Of a stretch of 64,000 nucleotides of DNA, positions 26,429 through 34,231 are shown one piece after another. Origin of the DNA: Arthrobacter sp. UM1 (GTDB taxonomy: Bacteria; Actinomycetota; Actinomycetes; Actinomycetales; Micrococcaceae); NCBI RefSeq assembly GCF_020483305.1, contig NZ_JACWAB010000001.1:248001-312000 (forward strand), written 5' to 3'. Each line of letters opens with the position of its first letter. Positions within the stretch are counted from its first letter, which is position 1. Made by a program: the position numbers and the translations under genes. The notes beneath the pieces are model-generated. The model worked only from the letters and a program-made list of their open reading frames with translations, was not told where the DNA came from and ran no database searches.

Positions 26429-26533
26429 GCTTTTGCCACAAAGTCAAAAAGAGTCTGGTCTCCCCGGCGGCAGGAGTCCGGGGAGACCGGTTGAGCGGGC
26501 GGAGAGCCGGCAGAGAGCGGGAGCGCTGGGGAA

Positions 26534-27205
26534 ATGAGGGACCGGGAGCCAGAGAGCGCTGACCTCACGAAGCGGATCACCGCTCGGAAGGTCTTGCGGA
26601 CCATGGCGGAGGACAACTACGGCGTGGTGACCGTGGCCATGGCGGCAGAGGCGGACATCCCGGCTGTGGAGGTCAGGAAACTGGCGTCGCGGGGTGCGCT
26701 GGAGGCACTCGGGCAAGGGGTGTACTTGCACAAGGAGGTGCCGCAGACGCTGCCGGAGACCTGGCTTGCGGCGGCGGTGGCGCTGTGCGGACCGGGAGCT
26801 TACCTGAGCGGGACGGCGGTGATGACGCTGCTCGGCGTCGGCGCCTTCGGGCGGCGGCCGTTCGACTTCATGCGGAATCCCGTCAGCGTGGGAACACAGC
26901 GGAGAGTCCGGCGGCGGCTTCCCGAATGGATCTCGCTTGAGAGGCGCACGGACATCCGCGAGGAGAGCCTCGTCTGGATCAAGGGGCTGCCCGCGACCCG
27001 GCCGGTGCTCGCCCTGGCGGAGGTGGAGCGGAAGGTCGCTCCGCTCGCGTGGTTCGAGCTCGTGCGCGAGGTGGACGCGATGGGCCACCTGGAGACCGGG
27101 AACCCGTCGGAGCCGGACGGGCCGACGGACTGGAACGACGCGATCATGCGCATCCCTCTGGCAGAGGAGAGGCTTCCCGGAGACGACGCCGAACTCCGCG
27201 GCTGA
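26534..27205 (+). CDS. AbiEi-like (type IV antitoxin) DNA-binding protein, no toxin partner adjacent
   Basis: A 223-residue protein. Residues about 15-65 form a winged-helix domain of the AbiEi antitoxin type: KVLRTMAEDNYGVVTVAMAA, then EVRKLASRGALEALGQGVYL. The rest (WLAAAVALCGPGAYLSGTAV and the PATRPVLALAEVE segment) matches the family C-terminal domain. In type IV systems AbiEi represses its own promoter and counteracts the nucleotidyltransferase toxin AbiEii, but no AbiEii gene is adjacent; the next gene is a minus-strand lysine permease. Hence an orphan regulator or a remnant. The ATG at 26534 is weakly supported (GGGGAA); ATG 26603 is an alternative. Confidence 0.75.
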   Translation: MRDREPESADLTKRITARKVLRTMAEDNYGVVTVAMAAEADIPAVEVRKLASRGALEALGQGVYLHKEVPQTLPETWLAAAVALCGPGAYLSGTAVMTLLGVGAFGRRPFDFMRNPVSVGTQRRVRRRLPEWISLERRTDIREESLVWIKGLPATRPVLALAEVERKVAPLAWFELVREVDAMGHLETGNPSEPDGPTDWNDAIMRIPLAEERLPGDDAELRG

Positions 27206-27213
27206 CGCACTGG

Positions 27214-27263
27214 ACGTCGGCGCAAGTCCGACTGGGGCACGGCACGTTGGCGCAAAGGCGACT
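27214..27263. repeat. Two imperfect 20-nt direct repeats
   Basis: ACGTCGGCGCAAGTCCGACT (27214) and ACGTTGGCGCAAAGGCGACT (27244) match at 16 of 20 positions with a 30-nt period. They sit in the short gap between the AbiEi-like gene and the lysP terminator. Confidence 0.45.
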
Positions 27264-27285
27264 CGCGCGCTGCCCGGCAGACGAA

Positions 27286-27310
27286 CGGCCCGGCTGAATC
27301 AGCCGGGCCG
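27286..27310 (-). terminator. Terminator hairpin after lysP
   Basis: CGGCCCGGCT and AGCCGGGCCG (27286-27295 and 27301-27310) around a 5-nt loop; on the minus strand it is followed by TTCGTC, a poor T tail. Confidence 0.5.
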
Positions 27311-27332
27311 CACGGTCACAGAGCGGAGCTCG

Positions 27333-28928
27333 TCAGGTCAGGTCCACCGGTGCAGAGATCCGCGAGTCCAGGTCCATCTCCTTGAGCGGGACGACTCGTG
27401 ACCTGGTCACGAGGCGGTGCCCCAGCCAGAGCAGCAGGAACGCCGGAATGCCGATGTACGCGGAGAGGACGGCGAGGAGGTCGCCCTCGCCGACAGCCGT
27501 GTACCCCTGGCCGATGATGATGATCACGCAGGTGAGGAACGCGAGGATCGGTCCCACCGGATAGAACGGCGCCTTGTACGGCAGCTCGTCCAGGGAGCGG
27601 CCTTGGAGCACGAACGCCTTTCTGAACCGGTAGTGGCACACCGAGATGCCCAGCCAGACGATGAACCCTGCCAGCGCTGAGACGTTGAGCAGCCACTCGT
27701 ACGCCTTGCCCTGGCCGATGAGGCTCGAGAGGAACCCGAAGAGCCCCACGCTCGCCGTCGCCATGAGCGCCGGGATGGGAACGCCGCGTCGGCTCACCTT
27801 GGCGAAGACCTTCGGCGCGGTCCCGGACACCGCCATGCCGTAGAGCATGCGGGTCGAGGCGTAGAGGCCCGAGTTGCCGGCCGAGAGGATCGAGGTCAGG
27901 ATGACCGCGTTCATGAGCGCCGCCGCGAACGCGATGCCCGCGTTCTGGAACACCATGGTGAACGGGGAGAAGGCGATGTCCGTGTCGTCGTTCTTGAGCA
28001 GGTTCGGGTGCGTGTACGGGATGAGGAAGCCGATGACCGTGATAGCGCCGATGTAGAAGATCATGATGCGCCAGAACACGGTGCGGATGGCCTTCGGGAC
28101 GTTCTTGCCCGGGTCCTTGGCCTCACCGGCCGCCACGCCCACGAGCTCCGTGCCCTGGAAGGAGAAGCCCGCGATGAGGAAGATGCTGAACACCCCGAGC
28201 AGTCCGCCCTTGAACGGCGCCTCGCCCTCGGTCCAGTTCTTGAACCCCGGCGACGTTCCGCCCATGATCCCGAAGATCATGAGCACGCCGCAGATGAGGA
28301 ACGCGATGACCGCGATGACCTTGATGGCCGCGAACCAGAACTCGCCCTCGCCGAACGCCTTCGCCGAGAGCGCGTTGAGTCCCGTCAGCAGCACGAGGAA
28401 CACAGCCGCCCAGACCCAACCGGGCACGTCGGGCAGCCAGTACCCCATGACGAGTCCTGCCGCCACGAGCTCCGCGGCCACGGTGATGGCCCAGTTGAAC
28501 CAGTAGTTCCAGCCGAGCGCGAACCCGAAGGACGGGCTCACGAACCGCTGGCCGTAGGTCTGGAACGAGCCGGCCGCCGGCAGGAAGGACGCCATCTCGC
28601 CGAGGGACTGCATCATGAGCAGCACCATGACGCCGATGAGCGCGTAGGCCGCGAGCGCGCCGCCCGGGCCGGCCTCGGCGATCGAGCCGCCGGAGGCCAC
28701 GAACAGGCCGGTTCCGATGGCTCCGCCGATCGCGATCATCTGCATGTGCCGGCTGGACAGCCCTCGCTTGAGGTGCTCTTGCCCGGTCTCCTCGGCGGGG
28801 ATCTCCTCCGCAGGGGCCTGCCCCGGTGCGGTCTTCTCCGGCGCCGTCCGGGGGACGGCCGAGCTGCTCCCGGCAGCGCGAGAGCCGCCCGGGCCGGGGT
28901 GCCCTGCGGGCGTGGGTTCAGTGGTCAT
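27333..28928 (-). CDS. lysP: Lysine-specific permease, APC family
   Basis: A 531-residue amino-acid/proton symporter. After a disordered, Pro/Ala-rich N-terminal arm of about 50 residues it matches LysP throughout: LKRGLSSRHMQMIAIGGAIG, GTGLFVASGG, ALGWNYWFNW, GFSFQGTELVGVAAGEA, IPYTHPNLL, ILSAGNSGLYASTRMLYG and HYRFRKAFVLQG. About 12 helices. Its ATG shares one base with the mscR stop (TGATG), so translation is coupled to formaldehyde dehydrogenase, an unexpected pairing. The substrate call rests on strong similarity to E. coli LysP from memory. Confidence 0.9.
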   Translation of the reverse strand: MTTEPTPAGHPGPGGSRAAGSSSAVPRTAPEKTAPGQAPAEEIPAEETGQEHLKRGLSSRHMQMIAIGGAIGTGLFVASGGSIAEAGPGGALAAYALIGVMVLLMMQSLGEMASFLPAAGSFQTYGQRFVSPSFGFALGWNYWFNWAITVAAELVAAGLVMGYWLPDVPGWVWAAVFLVLLTGLNALSAKAFGEGEFWFAAIKVIAVIAFLICGVLMIFGIMGGTSPGFKNWTEGEAPFKGGLLGVFSIFLIAGFSFQGTELVGVAAGEAKDPGKNVPKAIRTVFWRIMIFYIGAITVIGFLIPYTHPNLLKNDDTDIAFSPFTMVFQNAGIAFAAALMNAVILTSILSAGNSGLYASTRMLYGMAVSGTAPKVFAKVSRRGVPIPALMATASVGLFGFLSSLIGQGKAYEWLLNVSALAGFIVWLGISVCHYRFRKAFVLQGRSLDELPYKAPFYPVGPILAFLTCVIIIIGQGYTAVGEGDLLAVLSAYIGIPAFLLLWLGHRLVTRSRVVPLKEMDLDSRISAPVDLT

Positions 28929-30022
28929 CAGATCTCCACAACTGAGCGCAGGACCTTGCCCTGGCGCATTTTCTCGAAGGCCGGCTCGACGTCCTGGATG
29001 CCGATGCGCTCGGAGACGAACGCGTCGAGATCCAGCCGGCCGAGCAGGTACTGGTTGACGAGCATGGGGAAGTCCCTGCTCGGGAGGGTGTCGCCGTACC
29101 AGGCGGACTTGATCGCGCCGCCGCGGCCGAAGACCTCGTCGAGCGGGATGTCCCAGCTGGTCCCGGGATCGGGGACGCCGACCATGACGAGCCGGCCGGC
29201 GAGGTCGCGGGCGTAGAACGCCTGCTGGAAGGTCTCCTTGACGCCCACGGCGTCGATGACGGCGTCCGCGCCGAACCCCCCGGTCAGGGAACGGATCTCC
29301 TCGACGACGTCGTCGACCTGCTTGGCGTTGACGGTGTGCGTGGCGCCGAGCGAGCGGGCGGTCTCGAGCTTGTCGTCGTCGACGTCGACGGCGATGATCG
29401 TCGTCGCGCCCGCGAGCTGAGCCCCGGTGACGGCGGCTGTGCCGACGCCGCCGCAGCCGATGACGGCCACGGACTCGCCGCGCTGCACGGCCGCGGTGTT
29501 GAGGACCGCGCCGATGCCTGCCATGACGCCGCAGCCGAGGAGGCCCACGGCGGCGAGCTGCTTCTCGTCGAGGGCGTGCTCCAGCTTGGTGCACTGGCCC
29601 GCGGCCACGAGCGTCTTCTCCGCGAACGCGCCGATGCCGAGCGCGGGCTCGAGCTCCGTGCCGTCCTTGAGGGTCATCTTCTGCTCGGCGTTGTGCGTGT
29701 CGAAGCAGTACCACGGCTGCCCCTTGGCGCAGGCGCGGCACTCGCCGCAGACGGCGCGCCAGTTGAGCACCACCGTGTCGCCGACCTCCACGTTGGTCAC
29801 GCCCTCGCCGATCTCCGCGACGACGCCGGACGCCTCGTGGCCGAGCAGGTATGGGTAGTCGTCCCCGACGCCGCCGGCCTGGTAGTGGGCGTCGGTCTGG
29901 CAGACGCCGCAGGTCTTGACGTCGACGAGCACCTCGCCGGGGCCCGGGGAGGGCACCAGGATCGTCTCGACCGTGGCTGGCTCGCCCTTTCCGTGGACGA
30001 CGACCGCTGACACTTCATGCAT
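28928..30022 (-). CDS. mscR: S-(hydroxymethyl)mycothiol dehydrogenase
   Basis: Zinc-dependent class III-like alcohol dehydrogenase that oxidises the formaldehyde-mycothiol adduct to S-formylmycothiol with NAD+. The 364-residue protein has catalytic zinc ligands Cys38, His62 and Glu63 (GHEASG), the structural zinc cysteines 92, 95, 98 and 106 ([15 protein letters not shown]), and the NAD motif [17 protein letters not shown]. The N terminus [18 protein letters not shown] is characteristic for the mycothiol enzyme. ATG 30022 is chosen as the normal N terminus. It works upstream of formate dehydrogenase (5550-6731) in formaldehyde detoxification. Confidence 0.93.
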   Translation of the reverse strand: MHEVSAVVVHGKGEPATVETILVPSPGPGEVLVDVKTCGVCQTDAHYQAGGVGDDYPYLLGHEASGVVAEIGEGVTNVEVGDTVVLNWRAVCGECRACAKGQPWYCFDTHNAEQKMTLKDGTELEPALGIGAFAEKTLVAAGQCTKLEHALDEKQLAAVGLLGCGVMAGIGAVLNTAAVQRGESVAVIGCGGVGTAAVTGAQLAGATTIIAVDVDDDKLETARSLGATHTVNAKQVDDVVEEIRSLTGGFGADAVIDAVGVKETFQQAFYARDLAGRLVMVGVPDPGTSWDIPLDEVFGRGGAIKSAWYGDTLPSRDFPMLVNQYLLGRLDLDAFVSERIGIQDVEPAFEKMRQGKVLRSVVEI

Positions 30023-30218
30023 GGGGATAGGACTCCGAACCGTCTTGGGTACAGTCTCGGCCCCGCGCTTCCGCGGCACGACGCGCCTGAGCGGGCTCAA
30101 GCCGTGTCGCCGGGGTCACACCGGGCTGGTGACAAGGCTATCGTGTGTGGCATGCCGAGGGGGCTCCGTTTCAGACTGTGAGCTTCCCGGGTCAAGATTG
30201 AGAGAGAAGCGAGGCGCC

Positions 30219-31061
30219 GTGGCGGCAGAGAACACAGGGACGACGACGGGCGGCGAGGCCGCCGGGGCGATGTACGTGAGGACGGCCCAGGAGGACGCCC
30301 GCTCAACCTTCCGCTCGACCGTCCGCGCCCAGGGCGCCTGGAACGAGCACGAGCAGCACATGGGCCCGGCCTCGGGCCTGCTCGCCCACGAGATCGACCG
30401 CTTCACGCGGGACGCCCAGGAGCAGGGCCTGCGCATCGCCCGCATCAGCTACGACATCCTCGGCCTCATCCCCGGCGGGGACGTCACGGTGGAGCTCGCC
30501 GTGGAGCGTCCCGGCCGCACCATCCAGCTGGTCCGGGCCGAGATGATCGGCGCGGACGGGCGTCCCTGCATCCGGGCGCGCGCCTGGCTGCTCGTCACGA
30601 GCGACACCTCCGAGGCGGCCGGCCTGGAAGACGAGGCGATGCCCGCCCTCGAGGACTGCCGCGAGATGGACGGCTCGGCGGTCTGGCCCGGCGGATACAT
30701 CGCGCAGCTGCGGCTCCGCCAGCATCCGGACGCCCGCCCGGGACGCGGCCAGACGTGGGTCTCCTCGAGCTTCCCGCTCGTCGAGGCAGAGGAGGCGCCG
30801 TTCGGCGAGTTCATTCGTGACCTCGATGCCGCGAACGGGATGGTCACGCGCACCAAGCCGATGGGCGGCGGCTACGCCTTCCCCAACGTGGACCTGCAGG
30901 TGCACCTGCTCCGCGCACCGGAGGGGGAGTGGAAGGGCCTGGACACCCGCGTCTCCTTCGGCGCGGACGGGGTCGGGCTGACGAGCTCGGTGGTCCATGA
31001 CGCGACCGGCGTCGTCGGCCATCTGGAGCAGACGCTCACCGTCCGGCGAGTCGGCGCTTGA
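30219..31061 (+). CDS. Thioesterase-superfamily (TesB-like double hotdog) protein
   Basis: A 280-residue protein of the thioesterase-like superfamily with two hotdog halves. The first half includes WNEHEQHMGPASGLLAHEI and RIARISYDILGLIPGGDV; the second includes MVTRTKPMGGGYAFPNVD and FGADGVGLTSSVVHD, where the conserved Asp/Thr region of the family lies. The natural substrate, probably an acyl-CoA, is not known. Start: GTG 30219 after GAGAGAAG; ATG 30270 is an alternative. Its 3' end overlaps the convergent kinase-like gene by 26 nt. Confidence 0.8.
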   Translation: MAAENTGTTTGGEAAGAMYVRTAQEDARSTFRSTVRAQGAWNEHEQHMGPASGLLAHEIDRFTRDAQEQGLRIARISYDILGLIPGGDVTVELAVERPGRTIQLVRAEMIGADGRPCIRARAWLLVTSDTSEAAGLEDEAMPALEDCREMDGSAVWPGGYIAQLRLRQHPDARPGRGQTWVSSSFPLVEAEEAPFGEFIRDLDAANGMVTRTKPMGGGYAFPNVDLQVHLLRAPEGEWKGLDTRVSFGADGVGLTSSVVHDATGVVGHLEQTLTVRRVGA

Positions 31062-31632
31062 GCCGGGACTTCGGCACGAGCTCGAAGCCTGCGTCCGCGT
31101 AGCGGGCGCGGATGGCCGCGTCCGCCTTGTAGAGGCTCCAGCCGCGCTTGAGGAGGAATCCGAGCGGCTTGCGGGCCTCGCGGACGTCCCGGACGAACCG
31201 GGCGAGCGCCGTCCACGCCGCCGGCTCCACGATGTAGTACGCGGAGACCTCGACCCCGCGCTCCCGGAGCGCGCCGAGGATCTCGGAGGAGAAGAGGCCC
31301 TCGGCGATGATCGGGCCGTCCGTGCAGCCGAGCTCCTGGGCGCCGATGTACGCGCTCTTCGAGATCGAGTAGAGCGGCAGGTGGGCGTGCCCCGTCTCGG
31401 CGAGCTGGGCGAGCATGTCCGCCGCCGCGTCCGCGTTCCAGGTGCCGGGATGGTCCCAGTCGATCTCCCCGTAGTCCGTGACGGGCAGCGGGCTCTCCGG
31501 CGTGTGCTCGGAGCCCTCCCGGTAGAAGTGGTCGAGCTCGACGTGGGGACGGCCGTAGGTCCGGGCCAGGTAGGACTTGCCTGAGCCGGAGGCGCCGCCG
31601 ATCAACACAACTGGAAATGGCACGCCTTCCAT
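31036..31632 (-). CDS. P-loop kinase-like protein (uridine kinase-like)
   Basis: A 198-residue nucleotide-binding protein. The P-loop GGASGSGKS is at residues 12-20, followed by VELDHFYREG, where uridine kinases have the substrate-binding DxFY, and later IIAEGLFSSE, a typical lid-preceding segment. The C-terminal part is basic (KPLGFLLKRGWSLYKAD). Family style is uridine kinase/phosphoribulokinase, and annotation as a nucleoside or ATP-binding protein would both fit. It is divergent from the lipoate-ligase-like gene across 24 nt and overlaps the thioesterase gene tail to tail. Confidence 0.8.
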   Translation of the reverse strand: MEGVPFPVVLIGGASGSGKSYLARTYGRPHVELDHFYREGSEHTPESPLPVTDYGEIDWDHPGTWNADAAADMLAQLAETGHAHLPLYSISKSAYIGAQELGCTDGPIIAEGLFSSEILGALRERGVEVSAYYIVEPAAWTALARFVRDVREARKPLGFLLKRGWSLYKADAAIRARYADAGFELVPKSRLKRRLAGR

Positions 31633-31644
31633 TATGGCCGTCGG

Positions 31645-31650
31645 TAGCCT
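31645..31650 (+). promoter_or_regulatory. -10 box of a probable leaderless promoter (lipoate-ligase-like gene)
   Basis: TAGCCT ends 6 nt before ATG 31657. The whole intergenic space to the divergent gene is 24 nt, so the -35 region must lie inside the neighbouring gene. Confidence 0.45.
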
Positions 31651-31656
31651 TGGTCT

Positions 31657-32370
31657 ATGCCTCTTCCCAGCCTGCGCGTCCTCCAGCCCGCCGAGTCCCT
31701 CGGAGCGGCGGAGGACCTCGCCGGAGGCATCTCCCTCCTGCGGTCCGTGCAGGCGGACGGGGGCCCGACGACGCTGCGCCTCTACCGGCCCGTGCCGACC
31801 CTCGCCTTCGGCCAGAGGGACACCCGCCTGCCGGGGTTCGCGGCCGCCGAGGAGGCCAGCCGCGTCCACGGGTTCGAGCCGGTCATCCGCAAGGCCGGAG
31901 GGCGCGCCGCCGCGTACCACCGCGGCACCCTCATCGTGGACCATGTCGCGGCGGAGCCGGACGCCATGCTGCGCCACAAGGCCCGCTTCACGGAGTTCGG
32001 GGAGCTGTTCGTCCGCGTCTTCCGCCGCCTCGGCCTGGAGACCAGAATCGGCGAGATCCCGGGGGAGTACTGCCCCGGCGAGCACTCGGTCCGCGGAGAG
32101 GCCGCGGACGGGACGCCGATCAAGCTCGTGGGCACCGCGCAGCGCGTGGTCCAGGGGGCGTGGTTCTTCTCGTCCGTCGTCGTCGTCGAGGACTCGGAGC
32201 CGATCCGGCAGGTCCTCACGGACGTCTACGAGGCGATGGGGATCGAGATGGACCCCTCCACGGCAGGGGCCGCGGAGGACTCCGGCGTCCCGGGCGTCAC
32301 CGTGGAGAGCTTCACCCGGGCCCTGTTGGGGGAGTACGCCGAGGCGTACACCCTGCAGGGGCTCGGCTGA
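31657..32370 (+). CDS. Lipoate-protein ligase A family protein
   Basis: A 237-residue member of the biotin/lipoyl ligase fold. The signature RKAGGRAAAYH (about residues 78-88) corresponds to the RR.GGG..H lipoate-binding loop, and KLVGTAQRVV carries the catalytic lysine of the KxxGxAQR motif. RLYRPVPTLAFGQRD is the usual N-terminal strand. It may attach lipoate or octanoate to E2 or GcvH proteins, but other acyl-transfer roles exist in the family. It is monocistronic; no lipoate-using enzymes are nearby. Confidence 0.85.
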   Translation: MPLPSLRVLQPAESLGAAEDLAGGISLLRSVQADGGPTTLRLYRPVPTLAFGQRDTRLPGFAAAEEASRVHGFEPVIRKAGGRAAAYHRGTLIVDHVAAEPDAMLRHKARFTEFGELFVRVFRRLGLETRIGEIPGEYCPGEHSVRGEAADGTPIKLVGTAQRVVQGAWFFSSVVVVEDSEPIRQVLTDVYEAMGIEMDPSTAGAAEDSGVPGVTVESFTRALLGEYAEAYTLQGLG

Positions 32371-32446
32371 GGCAGCCCAGTCCCGCGCGGGCTCGAGAAC
32401 GCGGCAGGGCGCCGGCGGCTCACGGGGACTGAGCGGGCAGCGCGTC

Positions 32447-33118
32447 CTAGTGGCCGCGCTCCTTCCACTCGTCGAGGCTCGGCTTCTCCGCGCCGATCGT
32501 CGTCGAGTCCCCGTGGCCGGGGTACACCGCCGTCTCCTCGGGCAGCTCGAAGAGTGTGTGCTCAATCGAGTCGATGATCTTCTCGAAGCTGGAGAACGGA
32601 CGGCCCGTGGCTCCGGGACCGCCCGGGAAGAGCGTGTCCCCGGTGAGGACCCAGCCCGCGGCCGGCGCGTAGAGGCACACGGACCCCGGCGTGTGGCCCG
32701 GGGTGTGCAGCACCTTGAGCTGGAGGCCGGCGATCGTGAACTCCTCGCCGTCCTTGAGCTCGCCGCCCGGCTGGGCGTGGCCGCGGACGGTTCCGTGGTC
32801 CTTCTCCCACAGCATCCCGTCCTCGCTGTGGAGGAGCGGGAGCGCGTCCACGAGGTCCGCGAGCTGCGGGGCCCTGTTCGTGTGGTCGAGGTGGCCGTGC
32901 GTCAGCAGGATCGCGGCCACCGTGCGGCCCTTGGTCGCCTCGGCGATCGCGTTCGCGTCGTGCGAGGCGTCGACGACGATCACCGTGTCGTCGTCGCCCA
33001 GCAGGTAGACGTTGTTCTCGAGCTCGATCTGCTCGCCGTCGATGACGTACGGGCCCGAGGTCACGAGCCGTTCGAGGCGGGTCGAGCCCTCACCGGTCCA
33101 GAGAGTCTCCGTGGCCAT
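32447..33118 (-). CDS. MBL-fold metallohydrolase (glyoxalase-II-like)
   Basis: A 223-residue hydrolase. The metal-binding motif THGHLDH is at residues 73-79; HTPGHTPGSVCLY gives the next histidine and LTGDTLFPGGPGATGR the bridging aspartate. The fold is glyoxalase-II-like, so it may hydrolyse a thioester. In mycobacteria an MBL hydrolase accompanies mscR; here the partner in the operon is mycoredoxin (3-nt gap), which again suggests a mycothiol-linked substrate. This is inference; the sequence alone does not fix the substrate. Confidence 0.88.
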   Translation of the reverse strand: MATETLWTGEGSTRLERLVTSGPYVIDGEQIELENNVYLLGDDDTVIVVDASHDANAIAEATKGRTVAAILLTHGHLDHTNRAPQLADLVDALPLLHSEDGMLWEKDHGTVRGHAQPGGELKDGEEFTIAGLQLKVLHTPGHTPGSVCLYAPAAGWVLTGDTLFPGGPGATGRPFSSFEKIIDSIEHTLFELPEETAVYPGHGDSTTIGAEKPSLDEWKERGH

Positions 33119-33121
33119 GGT

Positions 33122-33391
33122 CTAAGCACCTGCCCTTTCCTTGACTTCTGCGAGAGACGGGTTCGTGGCGGACGAGCCGTCGGAGAACACGAGCGTGGGG
33201 ACGGTCTGGTTGCCGTCGTTGACGCTCTCGACGAGCTCGGCCGTGCCGGGGGTGTCCTCGATGTTCACCTCGCGGTAGCCGATGCCGGCCTTGTCCATCT
33301 GCCGCTTGAGGTTGCGGCAGTAGGAGCACCAGCTCGTCGTGAACATCGTGACCTCGCCCGGAGCGGGCGTGAATTCTGCAAGATCAGCCAT
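33122..33391 (-). CDS. mrx1: Mycoredoxin (glutaredoxin-like)
   Basis: An 89-residue thioredoxin-fold protein that reduces mixed disulfides between proteins and mycothiol. The redox motif is Cys22-Ser-Tyr-Cys25 (SWCSYCRNLKRQM); mycoredoxins usually have CGYC, so the Ser is a small variation. The segments YREVNIEDTPGTAELV and NQTVPTLVFSDG are typical, with cis-Pro in TVPT. ATG 33391 gives the normal length. It heads a two-gene operon with the MBL hydrolase. Confidence 0.9.
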   Translation of the reverse strand: MADLAEFTPAPGEVTMFTTSWCSYCRNLKRQMDKAGIGYREVNIEDTPGTAELVESVNDGNQTVPTLVFSDGSSATNPSLAEVKERAGA

Positions 33392-33475
33392 ACTGTGATT
33401 CAACCACGGGCGGGGGCGGCGAATTCCAGCCCTCCGGCCCGGTCCCCGGAGAACACCCAGCGAAGGAGCGCTCAG

Positions 33476-34231
33476 ATGTGCGGACGGTTCGTCATGGCCA
33501 AGGCGGCGGGGGACCTCGTCGCCGAGTTCGAGCTGGATCCCCACAGCGGGGAGATCATCCTCCGCGAGTCCTACAACGTGGCGCCGACCGCCGACGTGCC
33601 TGTGATCGTGCGCAAGGCGGGTCAGGGGCCCGAGGGCGGCACGGGCCCCCGCGAGCTCGAGGTGGCCCACTGGGGGCTCGTCCCGGTCTGGGCCAAGGAC
33701 ATGTCCTTCGGATCCCGCGCGTTCAACGCCCGCAGCGAGACCATCCGGGAGAAGCCGACGTTCCGCAGCGCGGTGAAGCGCAAGCGCTGCCTGGTCCTCG
33801 CCGAGGGCTACTACGAGTGGCTCAAGCCGGACACGCCGAAGGGCCGGAAGCGCCCCTTCTACATCAGCCCGGAGGACGGCTCCACGATCGCCTTCGCCGG
33901 GCTGTACGAGTGGTGGCGGGACAAGGACGCGGGCGAGGACGCCCCCTGGCTGCTCTCTTGCACCATCATGACCGCGGCCTCGCCGGACCCGGACGAGGGC
34001 GGGGTCCTGGGCGAGCTCGGCCGGCTCCACGACCGCCTTCCCGTGCCGCTCGATCCGGCCTTCTTCGACGAATGGCTGGACCCGGAGAACGACGACGCCG
34101 AGACGCTCGTCAACACAGCGGTGGCCGGCGCCTTCGACGTCGCGAGCGGCTGGCGCATGCACGAGGTCGGCACGGACGTGGGGAACGTCCGCAACAACAG
34201 CCCCGAGCTGGTGCGGCCGGTCAGGCCTTGA
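33476..34231 (+). CDS. SOS response-associated peptidase family (HMCES/YedK-like) protein
   Basis: Forms a covalent DNA-protein crosslink with abasic sites in single-stranded DNA and shields them. The 251-residue protein begins MCGRF, so Cys2 becomes the N-terminal nucleophile. Asn34 (YNVAPT), the glutamate in AEGYYEW and the histidine in RLHDRLPV complete the known active site; FNARSETI binds DNA. ATG 33476 follows GAAGGAGC. No LexA box is visible upstream. It converges with the methyltransferase gene, overlapping by 11 nt. Confidence 0.93.
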   Translation: MCGRFVMAKAAGDLVAEFELDPHSGEIILRESYNVAPTADVPVIVRKAGQGPEGGTGPRELEVAHWGLVPVWAKDMSFGSRAFNARSETIREKPTFRSAVKRKRCLVLAEGYYEWLKPDTPKGRKRPFYISPEDGSTIAFAGLYEWWRDKDAGEDAPWLLSCTIMTAASPDPDEGGVLGELGRLHDRLPVPLDPAFFDEWLDPENDDAETLVNTAVAGAFDVASGWRMHEVGTDVGNVRNNSPELVRPVRP

